The position numbers and the translations under genes were made by a program. A stretch of 53,810 nt of DNA, from assembly GCA_900315225.1 (NCBI GenBank), contig OMYM01000207.1, positions 1 through 53,810 on the forward strand, read 5' to 3'. This stretch comes from an uncultured Erysipelotrichaceae bacterium (lineage in GTDB: Bacteria; Bacillota_I; Bacilli_A; Erysipelotrichales; Erysipelotrichaceae). The notes under the pieces were generated by a model that ran no database searches, had not been told where the DNA came from, and saw only the letters and a program-made list of their open reading frames with translations. Below, piece by piece: positions 27,324-35,832 of this stretch. Every line of letters begins with the position of its first letter. The stretch's first letter is position 1.

Positions 27324-27737
27324 ATGATTGCGAATGAAATGGATTTGTTGCGTTGGATTCAGGAAAACCGTTGGTCTACATTGGATTCTCTTGTGAATGA
27401 CACAGGAACGAGCATTTGGCATGTTTCAGTGCTGTTGAGGCAGTTGTACCAAGAGAATGTCGTTTATGCCGAGCAGGGGCATTGGCGCTTAGCGAAAGAG
27501 AAAGACCGCCATCCGCCGCTAGCGGAGGTAAAGGATGCCATGCAGGAATGCATTCAGATGAAGATCTTGGAAGATCCTCTCATTTCCGTGATGCGTTTTG
27601 CGCATTGTGCGGTTGTAAGCGAATCAACCGCAAGGAGATGCTTTGGCGTGATGAAGGATGCAGGACTCTTGTGCCGCGAGGGAAATCGTCGCAATGGGCA
27701 ATGGCGTTTGCGTTGCGGGGATGGCAGCTGGCTTTAA
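27324..27737 (+). CDS. Tandem winged-helix protein (putative regulator)
   Basis: A 137-residue protein that looks like two successive winged helices: residues about 1-50 (LLRWIQENRWSTLDSLV to GHWRL) and about 88-130 (VMRFAHCAVVSESTARRC to NGQWRL). Each ends in a similar G-x-WRL wing. ACGGAGGA precedes the ATG at 27324; an in-frame ATG at 27264 lacks a ribosome site. No family name is certain. It may be a DNA-binding partner or target of the MarR gene across the shared upstream region. Confidence 0.6.
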   Translation: MIANEMDLLRWIQENRWSTLDSLVNDTGTSIWHVSVLLRQLYQENVVYAEQGHWRLAKEKDRHPPLAEVKDAMQECIQMKILEDPLISVMRFAHCAVVSESTARRCFGVMKDAGLLCREGNRRNGQWRLRCGDGSWL

Positions 27738-27779
27738 GAGCCATAGCATTTCGCCCTTGTGTTATGGCATATCGTGATA

Positions 27780-27862
27780 GAATATACGGGAACGATCAAA
27801 TATCTGGAACAGATATTGTATAATCGTTCCGCATATAACAGCAGGCAGACGATGCAGAATTC
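27780..27862 (+). repeat. Hairpin repeat copy A (rapZ upstream/leader region)
   Basis: A nested dyad: outer GGAACGAT / ATCGTTCC and inner AATATCT / AGATATT around GGAAC, followed by GCATATAACAGCAGGCAGAC and GAATTC. Copies B (52338-52404, inverted) and C (53128-53166) lie in the mobile-element scar at the other end of the window. TATAAT (27819-27824) lies inside copy A, and TAGAAT (27778-27783) at its left edge could be the -10 of rapZ. Confidence 0.65.
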
Positions 27863-27910
27863 CAGCTAAGTGTGCATCCGAGTATAGATGTGTTTGCAGG
27901 AGGTGGCGTT

Positions 27911-28774
27911 ATGGACAAGAAAAAAGTGATTCTGGTCACCGGCTTGAGTGGAGCCGGCAAGAGTACCGCAATGAGGTTTCTTGAGGACATGGGGTATCAT
28001 GTGATCGATAATTTTCCGGTAAAGCTAGTAAGCTTGTTGTCGGATATGATCGACACAAGCAACGATCCCCGTTTCCGCTATCTTGCCCTGGCGACGAATG
28101 CCTTGGATTTTCCCGCTTTCCTAGGCGGGTTGAAAGGTCAGAATTTCGAGACAAGGGTGTTGTTCCTGGATGCCAGCGACCAAGTGCTGTTGTCTCGCTA
28201 CAAAAGCACGCGGCGCATGCATCCGTTGTTGTTGGTGAACACAGCGAACACCCTTGAGGAAGCGATTGCCGTGGAGAGACAGATGTTTGCCAGGAACATG
28301 AACAAATCCTTTGTCATGGTGGATACATCGTTTCTGTCGGAAAAGGAATTCAAACGAAGGATCGAAATGTATTTTGCGAAGAACGCCATCCCTTCGTTCT
28401 CGATTTCCTTCATGTCCTTTGGATACAAATATGGTGTGCCGCTGGATGCGGATCTCATGATCGATGTCCGCTTCCTGCCAAACCCCTTTTGGGTTCCATC
28501 GCTGCGCAAGTTTTCAGGTGATGACCAATGTGTGTATGACTATGTGATGAATAATGAAGAGACGCAAGAATTTGTCAAGCGTCTGCTCCAGTTCACCGAT
28601 TATGCGTTTGACCAATACTGCAAGGAAGGAAAAAATCATTTCACTGTGGCGATTGGATGCACGGGCGGTCAGCACCGTTCGGTGACAATTACCAATTTCC
28701 TTTATGGTCAATATAAATCGAAGTATAACTGCTATAAGCAGCATCGGGATGAGAAAGAGTGGATTCGTGAATAA
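27911..28774 (+). CDS. rapZ: RapZ/YvcJ-type nucleotide-binding regulator
   Basis: A 287-residue P-loop protein of the RapZ family (YvcJ in Bacillus). Walker A is GLSGAGKST (residues 11-19), and the C-terminal half has the GCTGGQHRSV signature. In E. coli it is an RNase adapter for glmZ; in Firmicutes it hydrolyses nucleotides and its role is less clear. The ATG follows GGAGGTGG; an in-frame ATG at 27872 is less likely. It opens the conserved rapZ-yvcK-whiA operon. Confidence 0.93.
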   Translation: MDKKKVILVTGLSGAGKSTAMRFLEDMGYHVIDNFPVKLVSLLSDMIDTSNDPRFRYLALATNALDFPAFLGGLKGQNFETRVLFLDASDQVLLSRYKSTRRMHPLLLVNTANTLEEAIAVERQMFARNMNKSFVMVDTSFLSEKEFKRRIEMYFAKNAIPSFSISFMSFGYKYGVPLDADLMIDVRFLPNPFWVPSLRKFSGDDQCVYDYVMNNEETQEFVKRLLQFTDYAFDQYCKEGKNHFTVAIGCTGGQHRSVTITNFLYGQYKSKYNCYKQHRDEKEWIRE

Positions 28775-29714
28775 GAAGGTTGTTGTGATTGGCGGTGGCC
28801 ATGGACAGGCGGCAGTTTGTCGCGGCATAAAGAATATTGAAGGCATTGAGCTGAGTGCAATCGTCACGGTCGCCGACAACGGAGGCAGCACGGGACGTTT
28901 GCGCAAGATGTTCAACACGCCTGCTATGGGCGATATACGCGATGTGATGATCGCTTTGTCGCAAGATGAATCCTTGATGCGGGAATTGATGGACTATCGC
29001 TTTCAGGATCCCCAGGGGACATTGGATGATGTGGCGGGGCATAACCTTGGCAATCTTATATTGTTAGCATTGATGCAAAAGAAAGGCAGCTTCCTTGAAG
29101 CGGTCAAGGAGATTGGCAAGGTTCTCAATGTCAAGGGAAAGATCATTCCCTCGACGACGCAAGTGGTCACATTGTGCGCCTTGATGGAAGATGGCTGCGT
29201 GGTGGAAGGCCAGGCGGAGATCCCGATGCATCCCGGCGGGATCCGCAAGGTTTTCTACAATACGCACGTATCTGCCTTGCCTGAAGCGGTTGAGGCGATC
29301 AAGGAGGCGGATTGGGTGATCTATTGCATTGGCTCGCTCTATACAAGCGTCATCCCCAATGTGATCATTAACGAAATACAAGAGGCATTGCAAAAGACAA
29401 GAGCCAAAAGGGTATACATATGCAACGCAATGAGCCAGCCAGGAGAAACAGACGGCTATTCCCTGGAGGATCATGTGCGCGCACTGGAAGACGCTGGATG
29501 CGGCATCGATATTTGCATTGCGAGCATGGATGAGATACCCGCGCATATCCTTGCGCGCTACAGGGCGGAAGGAAGTGACGTGGTGCGGGCAACGGAATCC
29601 GTTCACAAATACCAGATCATTGAGGAGGAACTGTTGAAGTTTGACGATGAATTGGTCAGGCATGACAGTAATAAGATAGAAATAGCCATTGGGCGGCTTT
29701 TGGAGGGGATGTAA
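28767..29714 (+). CDS. yvcK: YvcK-type gluconeogenesis/cell-wall factor
   Basis: A 315-residue CofD-like protein that binds UDP-GlcNAc in Bacillus and links carbon source to cell-wall synthesis. The N-terminus VVVIGGGHGQAAV is the nucleotide-binding loop, then VADNGGSTGRLR and GDIRDVMIAL. The GTG at 28767 overlaps the rapZ stop and gives the usual family length; an ATG at 28749 would add six residues. Also called a gluconeogenesis factor. Confidence 0.92.
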   Translation: MNKKVVVIGGGHGQAAVCRGIKNIEGIELSAIVTVADNGGSTGRLRKMFNTPAMGDIRDVMIALSQDESLMRELMDYRFQDPQGTLDDVAGHNLGNLILLALMQKKGSFLEAVKEIGKVLNVKGKIIPSTTQVVTLCALMEDGCVVEGQAEIPMHPGGIRKVFYNTHVSALPEAVEAIKEADWVIYCIGSLYTSVIPNVIINEIQEALQKTRAKRVYICNAMSQPGETDGYSLEDHVRALEDAGCGIDICIASMDEIPAHILARYRAEGSDVVRATESVHKYQIIEEELLKFDDELVRHDSNKIEIAIGRLLEGM

Positions 29715-30658
29715 TGTCGTTTACGTCCGAGGTCAAAAACGAAGTCGCTCTCAAGACGATGGAAGGCAATGATGGAAGGGCGGAATTATCCGCGCTGATC
29801 CAGTTGAGTTCGTCCCTGTCTATTACTTCCGAGGGCATGTCCCTGCTAGTGACAGTGGAGAACGCGGCGGTCGCAAGGACCATCATCCGCCTCGTCAAGG
29901 ACAGGTATACGGCGGAAATCAACTTGTTTGTCAAGAAACGGATGAATCTTAAGAAAAACAACATCTATGGCATACGGATCAAGACGGATGTCATGAACAT
30001 ACTTGAAGACATTGGCCTTTATGGAAGCAGTGGCGTATTGGACAAGCCGCTCATGAAGATATTAAAGACCGAGAACAATATCCGGGCATACCTGGCGGGT
30101 GCGTTTCTCTCCTCGGGCTCGATTTCTTCGCCCGAGAAGCCAAACTATCACCTGGAGATTACCGCCGCAAACCTGCGGCATGCGGAGCTTTTGATCTCCC
30201 TTTTGGCAAGGTTTGAGATCAAGGCAAAGATGATTGAACGCCGCAACAAGTATGTGGTATATGTCAAGCAAGCGGAAAAGATCGGTGATTTCTTGCGTGT
30301 CATTGACGCGGACGAGGCTCTTTTGAATTTTGAGAATCATCGCATCGAGCGAGATTTCACCAACCAATTCACTCGCTTGAACAATATCGAGGTCGCTAAC
30401 GAAGTGAAAGTCCAGCAAGCCGCAAGCCTTGTTTTGAAGGACATACAGATACTTGAAGAAGGGGACAAGGTGCGCTTTCTAGACCAGAAGCTACAGGATG
30501 TGGTGGCTTTGCGCAAGGCTTACCCAGAGGCATCCCTGAAGGAATTGACGGAGCTTTATCGGCAACAGACGGGGAATGAAATGACAAAATCCGGCATGAA
30601 GCATCGTTTTGTGAAGCTTCACGAGCTAGCCATGAAAGAAACAGGAGGATCAGCATGA
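29714..30658 (+). CDS. whiA: WhiA-type DNA-binding protein
   Basis: A 314-residue protein with an N-terminal part related to LAGLIDADG homing endonucleases (AYLAGAFLSSGSISSPEK is the relic motif) and a C-terminal helix-turn-helix (LKELTELYRQQTGNEMTKSGMKHRF). In Firmicutes it affects division and chromosome organisation. The ATG overlaps the yvcK stop (TAATG), with GGAGGGG five bases before. Confidence 0.93.
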   Translation: MSFTSEVKNEVALKTMEGNDGRAELSALIQLSSSLSITSEGMSLLVTVENAAVARTIIRLVKDRYTAEINLFVKKRMNLKKNNIYGIRIKTDVMNILEDIGLYGSSGVLDKPLMKILKTENNIRAYLAGAFLSSGSISSPEKPNYHLEITAANLRHAELLISLLARFEIKAKMIERRNKYVVYVKQAEKIGDFLRVIDADEALLNFENHRIERDFTNQFTRLNNIEVANEVKVQQAASLVLKDIQILEEGDKVRFLDQKLQDVVALRKAYPEASLKELTELYRQQTGNEMTKSGMKHRFVKLHELAMKETGGSA

Positions 30659-30954
30659 GAAGGGAAGAGATTGTTTCGTGGATTATTTTGGCGGTGATTA
30701 TCGCTTTGATTATTTTGTTTGTGCGCTACTTCTGGTGGCTGATTCTGATTATCATCGCGATATTTGTTGCGCGCTATATCTATGTGCGGCACAAGATCAG
30801 CAAGCAGATGCAAGAATTGTACAATGAAGTGAACGGAATCTGGGAGGAACCCGATGTCATAGCGGAGGATTCCAGCGCTGAAACCACGGAGTACATCCGG
30901 CCTCGCGATGTGATCGAGGCGGAATATGTCGAGACCAAAGAGGAGCGGATATGA
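30655..30954 (+). CDS. Small two-helix membrane protein
   Basis: A 99-residue protein with two adjacent hydrophobic segments in residues 8-45 and an acidic C-terminal tail of about 45 residues. No known family. The start overlaps the whiA stop and AGGAGG precedes it, so it is co-transcribed. Its job is unknown. Confidence 0.7.
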   Translation: MRREEIVSWIILAVIIALIILFVRYFWWLILIIIAIFVARYIYVRHKISKQMQELYNEVNGIWEEPDVIAEDSSAETTEYIRPRDVIEAEYVETKEERI

Positions 30955-31871
30955 TTCTCAAGGCCAAGGAGGAAATGACCTCGGAGATCAAGCAGATCTG
31001 GAAGACGTGCTTTCCAGAGGTTGACCCACGCTATGTCGAGCATTACTTCAAGGTCATTTACAAGCCGGAGAATTGCTATGTGAACCTAGTCAACAATCAT
31101 ATCGCCTCGACGCTTGTCAGGAATATCCATCCCTTTATCTTCAACGGGAAAATCCTGCAGATATCGATGTTATCGGGGGTTTGCACGGTTCCGGAACAGC
31201 GCGGGAAAGGCTATATGCGCGAGTTGATGGACATTGTGCTGGATGTTTGCGACCATACGGAATTGATCACGCTGCTACAGGCGACGAATCCCTCGATGTA
31301 CGAAGGATATGGCTTTCGCACGGTGTACAACCGCAAGGAAATCTTGCTGGAGAGAAAGGATGTCAAGCGCATTCCTTCGCTGTATGGCTGCCAATATGAT
31401 CCCAAGCCAATCGAACTCTTAAAAGTGTATTCGAATTTCATCAAGCGTTTCAACGGTTTCTACGCGCGCGATTTGGAATATTTCGTCTACTTCAAGAAGG
31501 AAATCATTGCCCGAGGCGGGAAGCTTGTTGCCTATTTCAACAGCAAGGGCACGATCATGGGCTACGCGGTCTTGATTCCGGAAAACGATGCCATGAAGAT
31601 CGAGGAGTTGATCTACCTGGATTCGACATCATTGTCGAAGCTGCTGAATGTCGCGCTCAATGAACGCGTAAGCAGCGTGCATTTGCATGTATCGGAGGCG
31701 GAAGAATTGCAGAAAATCTTTCCCGAGGCGAAGTATCGAGTGTATCCTTCGACCATGGCGCGCTTGAACGACAAAGTTCTGTTTTCAAAGTTGTTCGCCG
31801 AGCGGGCGGAAACGGTGGAACAGGTATTTGCGAACAGCCGCAAGCCCCTCAATCTGAATGAATTCTTTTAA
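30951..31871 (+). CDS. GNAT acetyltransferase, Eis-like
   Basis: A 306-residue protein. The N-terminal GNAT domain has the acetyl-CoA loop in VCTVPEQRGKGYMRELM (residues about 80-97) and MYEGYGFR, which closes the first domain. The C-terminal half resembles a second GNAT plus SCP2-like module, as in Eis-type enzymes. The acceptor is unknown. ATGA overlap with the upstream gene. Confidence 0.82.
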   Translation: MILKAKEEMTSEIKQIWKTCFPEVDPRYVEHYFKVIYKPENCYVNLVNNHIASTLVRNIHPFIFNGKILQISMLSGVCTVPEQRGKGYMRELMDIVLDVCDHTELITLLQATNPSMYEGYGFRTVYNRKEILLERKDVKRIPSLYGCQYDPKPIELLKVYSNFIKRFNGFYARDLEYFVYFKKEIIARGGKLVAYFNSKGTIMGYAVLIPENDAMKIEELIYLDSTSLSKLLNVALNERVSSVHLHVSEAEELQKIFPEAKYRVYPSTMARLNDKVLFSKLFAERAETVEQVFANSRKPLNLNEFF

Positions 31872-31888
31872 ACAAACGAATAATATGA

Positions 31889-31917
31889 TTGACGGGAAAA
31901 GACGGAGTTATTATAAT
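31889..31917 (+). promoter_or_regulatory. gap promoter
   Basis: TTGACG, a 17-base spacer and TATAAT (31912-31917): a strong constitutive promoter. AAGGAGG follows at about 31931. Confidence 0.8.
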
Positions 31918-31951
31918 AAAGACATACATTAAGGAGGTCTTTAAAGACAAT

Positions 31952-32992
31952 ATGACAGATGTAAGAGTTGCAATCAACGGTTTCGGACGTATCGGACGTC
32001 TCGCTTTCAGACAGATGTTTGGCGCAGAGGGCTATGAAGTAGTTGCTATCAACGATTTGACAAAGCCTTCCATGCTTGCTCACCTGCTGAAGTATGACAC
32101 CGCTCAGGGCGGATATGCTGGAAAGATCGGCGATGGTCTCCACACAGTTACTGCTGACGACGAAGCCAACACCATCACAGTCGATGGCAAGACTCTGCAG
32201 ATCTACAAGGAAGCAGATGCTAACAACCTGCCTTGGGGCGAACTCAAGATCGATGTCGTCCTCGAGTGCACAGGCTTCTACACAAGCAAGGCAAAGGCTA
32301 TGGCTCATGTCAATGCTGGCGCAAGAAAAGTCGTTATTTCCGCTCCTGCTGGAAACGACCTCAAGACAATCGTCTACAACGTCAACCATGAAGATCTGAC
32401 AGCTGATGACCAGGTTATCTCCGCTGCTTCCTGCACAACGAACTGCCTCGCTCCTATGGCGCAGGCTCTGAACAACTATGCTCCGATCCAGTCCGGTATC
32501 ATGAGCACAATCCATGCGTACACAGGCGACCAGATGATCCTCGATGGTCCTCAGAGAAAGGGCGATCTCCGTCGTGCAAGAGCTGGCGCAGCGAACATTG
32601 TTCCAAACAGCACAGGCGCAGCAAAGGCTATCGGTCTTGTTATTCCTGAACTGAATGGCAAGCTCATTGGCTCCGCACAGAGAGTTCCTACTCCTACAGG
32701 ATCCACAACAATTTTGACAGCTGTTGTCAAGAAGGCTGACGTTACAGTCGATGGCATCAACGAGGCTATGAAGGCTGCTGCTAACGAGTCCTTCGGCTAC
32801 AACACAGACCAGATCGTTTCCTCCGATATCATCGGCATGCGTTATGGTTCCCTGTTCGATGCTACACAGACAATGGTTCTGAAGATTGCGGATGATCTGT
32901 ATGAAGTTCAGGTTGTTTCTTGGTATGACAATGAGAACTCCTACACATCTCAGATGGTTCGTACAATCAAGTACTTCTCCAACGTTAAGTAA
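31952..32992 (+). CDS. gap: Glyceraldehyde-3-phosphate dehydrogenase
   Basis: Converts glyceraldehyde 3-phosphate, phosphate and NAD+ to 1,3-bisphosphoglycerate in glycolysis. The 346-residue protein has the dinucleotide loop INGFGRIGR, the active-site motif SCTTNC with Cys161, and WYDNENSY near the C-terminus. Codon choice is strongly biased (a high-expression gene), unlike its neighbours. AAGGAGG lies upstream and a strong terminator follows. Confidence 0.97.
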   Translation: MTDVRVAINGFGRIGRLAFRQMFGAEGYEVVAINDLTKPSMLAHLLKYDTAQGGYAGKIGDGLHTVTADDEANTITVDGKTLQIYKEADANNLPWGELKIDVVLECTGFYTSKAKAMAHVNAGARKVVISAPAGNDLKTIVYNVNHEDLTADDQVISAASCTTNCLAPMAQALNNYAPIQSGIMSTIHAYTGDQMILDGPQRKGDLRRARAGAANIVPNSTGAAKAIGLVIPELNGKLIGSAQRVPTPTGSTTILTAVVKKADVTVDGINEAMKAAANESFGYNTDQIVSSDIIGMRYGSLFDATQTMVLKIADDLYEVQVVSWYDNENSYTSQMVRTIKYFSNVK

Positions 32993-33015
32993 TTAAATAA
33001 ACGCGAGAGACCTAT

Positions 33016-33042
33016 GCGAAGGGCATGTGCCCTTCGCTTTTT
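33016..33042 (+). terminator. Terminator of gap
   Basis: A 10-bp stem GCGAAGGGCA / TGCCCTTCGC followed by five T. Confidence 0.9.
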
Positions 33043-33149
33043 GTGTGAAATTTGTGTGAAAACGATGTTTGGTGCGCGGTTTGCGGCGCGGTTATTGAAA
33101 AAGTAGCGTTTTGACTATAGAATAGAGTGCTGAGGAGGTAGAAGTGCCT

Positions 33150-35348
33150 ATGACAAACAGACTTCCAAGCAAACTAGTGTCGCTGCGGAAATACTTCAAT
33201 TATTCCCAGGCAGAGATAGCCGAGCGACTGAACATAACGATTAACGAGTACATGAGCTGGGAGAATGGCTCGGCGATTTGTTCGATTTACCAGATGAAAG
33301 CGTTATGCGAGATATTCCATGTGTCTATTGACGAAATGCTGGACAATACCAAGACCGTGACGGTCACCAGTGAGCCAGAGCATGTGGCGGATATTTCCCC
33401 GCTGGACGATCAAGACAAGACGGTAGACCTTTCCGCGCAGATTTTCCCGGTCGGTACAAACAACAGCCAGGCTTCCCTTTACCAGCAAGAGGATGAAATC
33501 GCCAAGACAAAGGAGATAACCAATACGGCGTTTGTTCCCTCCAATACCGGTGCTGCCCCGAAGGTCTTGAGCACATATGAATACGACGATGCTTCTCGTC
33601 CGCGCAAACAGGCGCAACCACAACCGCGCCAAGATTATGTGGAAAACAATGATGGCGGCACGGGTCCTAGCAAGATGGGCATTGTGGCTGTCGCCGTTGT
33701 TGCGATCACCGCATGCGTGGTGATCGGACTTGTGCTGATGGTGGTGTTTGGGAAAAAGGAAAACGTCAAAAACGAGGTTTCCGATGTGAATCGCTTGGCG
33801 GTAGGAAATTCCTACTCGGTGTATGTGGAACGCGGTGGAAGCCTGAAGACAAACGGCAATGTGGAGACCTCGGGATTTAGCTCAATCACACAGGTTTCGG
33901 CGTTTGAGTCGAAGCTGATCGGACTCAAGGAAGATGGAACAGTGGTCGCTAATGATTCCTCCGCTGTCTCGGATTGGAAAGGCATCACATATATCGCGGC
34001 TGGAAGATACCATGTTGCAGGGCTTAAGTCGGATGGAACGGTGGTTTGCACGGGCAGTTCTGCCGCGTGCGCGGTAGATACCTGGACAGGTATCAAGGCT
34101 GTCTACGCGGGAGATGATGTTACCGTGGGGCTGACCAAGGATGGGCGCATCAAGATGTCCCCGGCTTCCACCATCGAAGACTTGGAGTCGGGCGTGACTT
34201 CTGTCTGTGTAGGAAACGATGTGATGATCCTGGGCAAAACCAACGGTTCGGCAAAAGCGTATCGTCTTTCAACGGTTACCCAGTTCGATTTGACTTCCTG
34301 GAACAATGTCAAGTCGGTTGCGGCAGGGGATGGTCTGTTGGCGGCGATCCTTTCCGACAACACAGTCGTTGTTTATGGCGATGATGAAGCGATCAAGGAA
34401 GCTGTCAAGGAATGGCAGGATATTCGCTACATCGATATCAACGGAAATACCCTTGTCGGTGTCAATGGATCGGGCAGGACCGTTGGCGTAGGGACAAACC
34501 ATGGCCAATATATCGAAGAAGCGCCGGTAGAGCCTACCAAGGAACCGGAAGAAGAAAAGAAACAGCTTGAAAAAGTCAGTAATATCACATTCTCCGAGAC
34601 AACCGCAAATATTGTCATACGCTGGGATGCCGTGGAAAATGCGGAATACTATGAGCTATCGATCAACACTAGCCCTGAGACACATATTTCCAACATAGGT
34701 TCTAACAGTACATCGATTCCAGCGGGAAATCTGGAGAACAACAAGATGTACACGGTAACGGTCATTGCGCATTCCATTGACTATGACAACAGCGATCCTT
34801 CCTCGGTTTTCTATGAATACAAGGCAGCGACGGTGCAGCTTGCTTCCGTCACCAGCATTGTCGCAAAGGGAGAGGAAGGAACATGGTTGATCGCTTGGTC
34901 GGCGGTAGATCATGCGGACTATTACTTGGTTTCCTATGATGGATACGAAGGTGTGCGCACGAATACGGCTGACATCAAGCTTGACTTGACGGAATACAAT
35001 CCTCCCAATGGCTCGGTGCATAACATTGCTATCACGGCATGTTCCGACCAAGACAGGTATTTGGATTCAGAACCGACAAGAGAGACCTTGACATACGAGT
35101 TTGAAGCAAAGAAATATTTGGTTTCCTTGTCCTTTACCGCAACCGATGGGTCGGTGATCGACTCGATCAATACATTGAACATGCCTTTGGAGCCAGGGAC
35201 ATACAAGCTGAGCAGCTATGTCCCGGAGGGATACGTGCTGACAGACGCAAGCACAGACGAGTTCACGGTGAATTCTGACTTGACGATGCAGGTGCTTGTT
35301 TCACCAAAGAAAAAGGAACAGTCGCAACCGAAAGATGGTGATAACTGA
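33150..35348 (+). CDS. XRE DNA-binding / TM / RCC1-like / fibronectin III-like protein
   Basis: A 732-residue protein with an unusual order. Residues 5-62 are a Cro/C1 helix-turn-helix (LVSLRKYFNYSQAEIAERL, then INEYMSWENG). A polar linker leads to one membrane helix at about 177-200 (GIVAVAVVAITACVVIGLVL). Beyond it are RCC1-like beta-propeller repeats at about 211-455 (units such as LKEDGTVVA and LKSDGTVVC) and two fibronectin III-like domains at about 470-655. GGAGG (33134-33138) could serve this ATG or a GTG at 33144. The head would face the cytoplasm, the rest the outside. A membrane-tethered regulator is inferred. Confidence 0.85.
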   Translation: MTNRLPSKLVSLRKYFNYSQAEIAERLNITINEYMSWENGSAICSIYQMKALCEIFHVSIDEMLDNTKTVTVTSEPEHVADISPLDDQDKTVDLSAQIFPVGTNNSQASLYQQEDEIAKTKEITNTAFVPSNTGAAPKVLSTYEYDDASRPRKQAQPQPRQDYVENNDGGTGPSKMGIVAVAVVAITACVVIGLVLMVVFGKKENVKNEVSDVNRLAVGNSYSVYVERGGSLKTNGNVETSGFSSITQVSAFESKLIGLKEDGTVVANDSSAVSDWKGITYIAAGRYHVAGLKSDGTVVCTGSSAACAVDTWTGIKAVYAGDDVTVGLTKDGRIKMSPASTIEDLESGVTSVCVGNDVMILGKTNGSAKAYRLSTVTQFDLTSWNNVKSVAAGDGLLAAILSDNTVVVYGDDEAIKEAVKEWQDIRYIDINGNTLVGVNGSGRTVGVGTNHGQYIEEAPVEPTKEPEEEKKQLEKVSNITFSETTANIVIRWDAVENAEYYELSINTSPETHISNIGSNSTSIPAGNLENNKMYTVTVIAHSIDYDNSDPSSVFYEYKAATVQLASVTSIVAKGEEGTWLIAWSAVDHADYYLVSYDGYEGVRTNTADIKLDLTEYNPPNGSVHNIAITACSDQDRYLDSEPTRETLTYEFEAKKYLVSLSFTATDGSVIDSINTLNMPLEPGTYKLSSYVPEGYVLTDASTDEFTVNSDLTMQVLVSPKKKEQSQPKDGDN

Positions 35349-35539
35349 TGGATAGGGTTTGGTATTATATGTTGCAGGACAGGTCGAAGTATGGACCATA
35401 TACCGATGAGGAGCTAGTCTCTTTGGTTCGCCAGGAGATTCTGACGGATCGGGACTATATCTGGATGCCCGCCATGAAGGGATGGCTTCGCCTAGGCAAT
35501 TCCATCTATGCATTCTATCTTCCTGCCAAAGCAGAATAG
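35348..35539 (+). CDS. Small GYF_2-like domain protein
   Basis: A 63-residue protein. WYYMLQDRSKYGPYTDEEL and DYIWMPAMKGWLRLG match the GYF_2/DUF4339 fold, usually a peptide-binding module fused to larger proteins; here it stands alone. Its ATG overlaps the stop of the XRE/RCC1 gene, so the two are translated together and may interact. Confidence 0.75.
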   Translation: MDRVWYYMLQDRSKYGPYTDEELVSLVRQEILTDRDYIWMPAMKGWLRLGNSIYAFYLPAKAE

Positions 35540-35542
35540 GCA

Positions 35543-35570
35543 AAAGGATCGCCCGCAAGGGCGATCCTTT
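35543..35570 (+). terminator. Terminator
   Basis: A 12-bp stem AAAGGATCGCCC / GGGCGATCCTTT with loop GCAA. Confidence 0.85.
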
Positions 35571-35571
35571 C

Positions 35572-35600
35572 TTGACGCACGATGACCATGCGTGTATAAT
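35572..35600 (+). promoter_or_regulatory. cysS promoter
   Basis: TTGACG, 17-base spacer and TATAAT (35595-35600), directly upstream of the T-box leader. Confidence 0.8.
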
Positions 35601-35606
35601 CGCTTG

Positions 35607-35815
35607 GTAAACCGAAGATCGGAAAGAGTAACCGCCCATACCGTGCTAAGAGAGAGGCATGATGGTGGGAAAGCCTTGCAAGAAGGAGGGCGGCGAATGC
35701 GTCCGTGAGGGTCCTTGCGACATGTAGCAAGGAACGTTTGCTGCGTTAAGGCATCGAGAGCAAAGAAAAGTGGAACCACGCTGAGGCGTCTTTTTAACAG
35801 GACGTTTTTATTTTA
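35607..35815 (+). promoter_or_regulatory. T-box riboswitch, cysteine
   Basis: The leader senses uncharged tRNA-Cys. An AGAGAGA element sits near 35649. The specifier is TGC (35698-35700) in GAATGCG, a Cys codon. The T-box core is TGGAACCACG (35771-35780); its TGGA can pair with a UCCA acceptor end, matching the U discriminator of tRNA-Cys. Terminator hairpins overlap the T-box 3' side (ACGC-TGAG-GCGT then five T, and a CGTC / GACG pair before TTTTTA). Uncharged tRNA should favour read-through into cysS. Confidence 0.9.
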
Positions 35816-35832
35816 AGGGAGGAATTGTGGAT

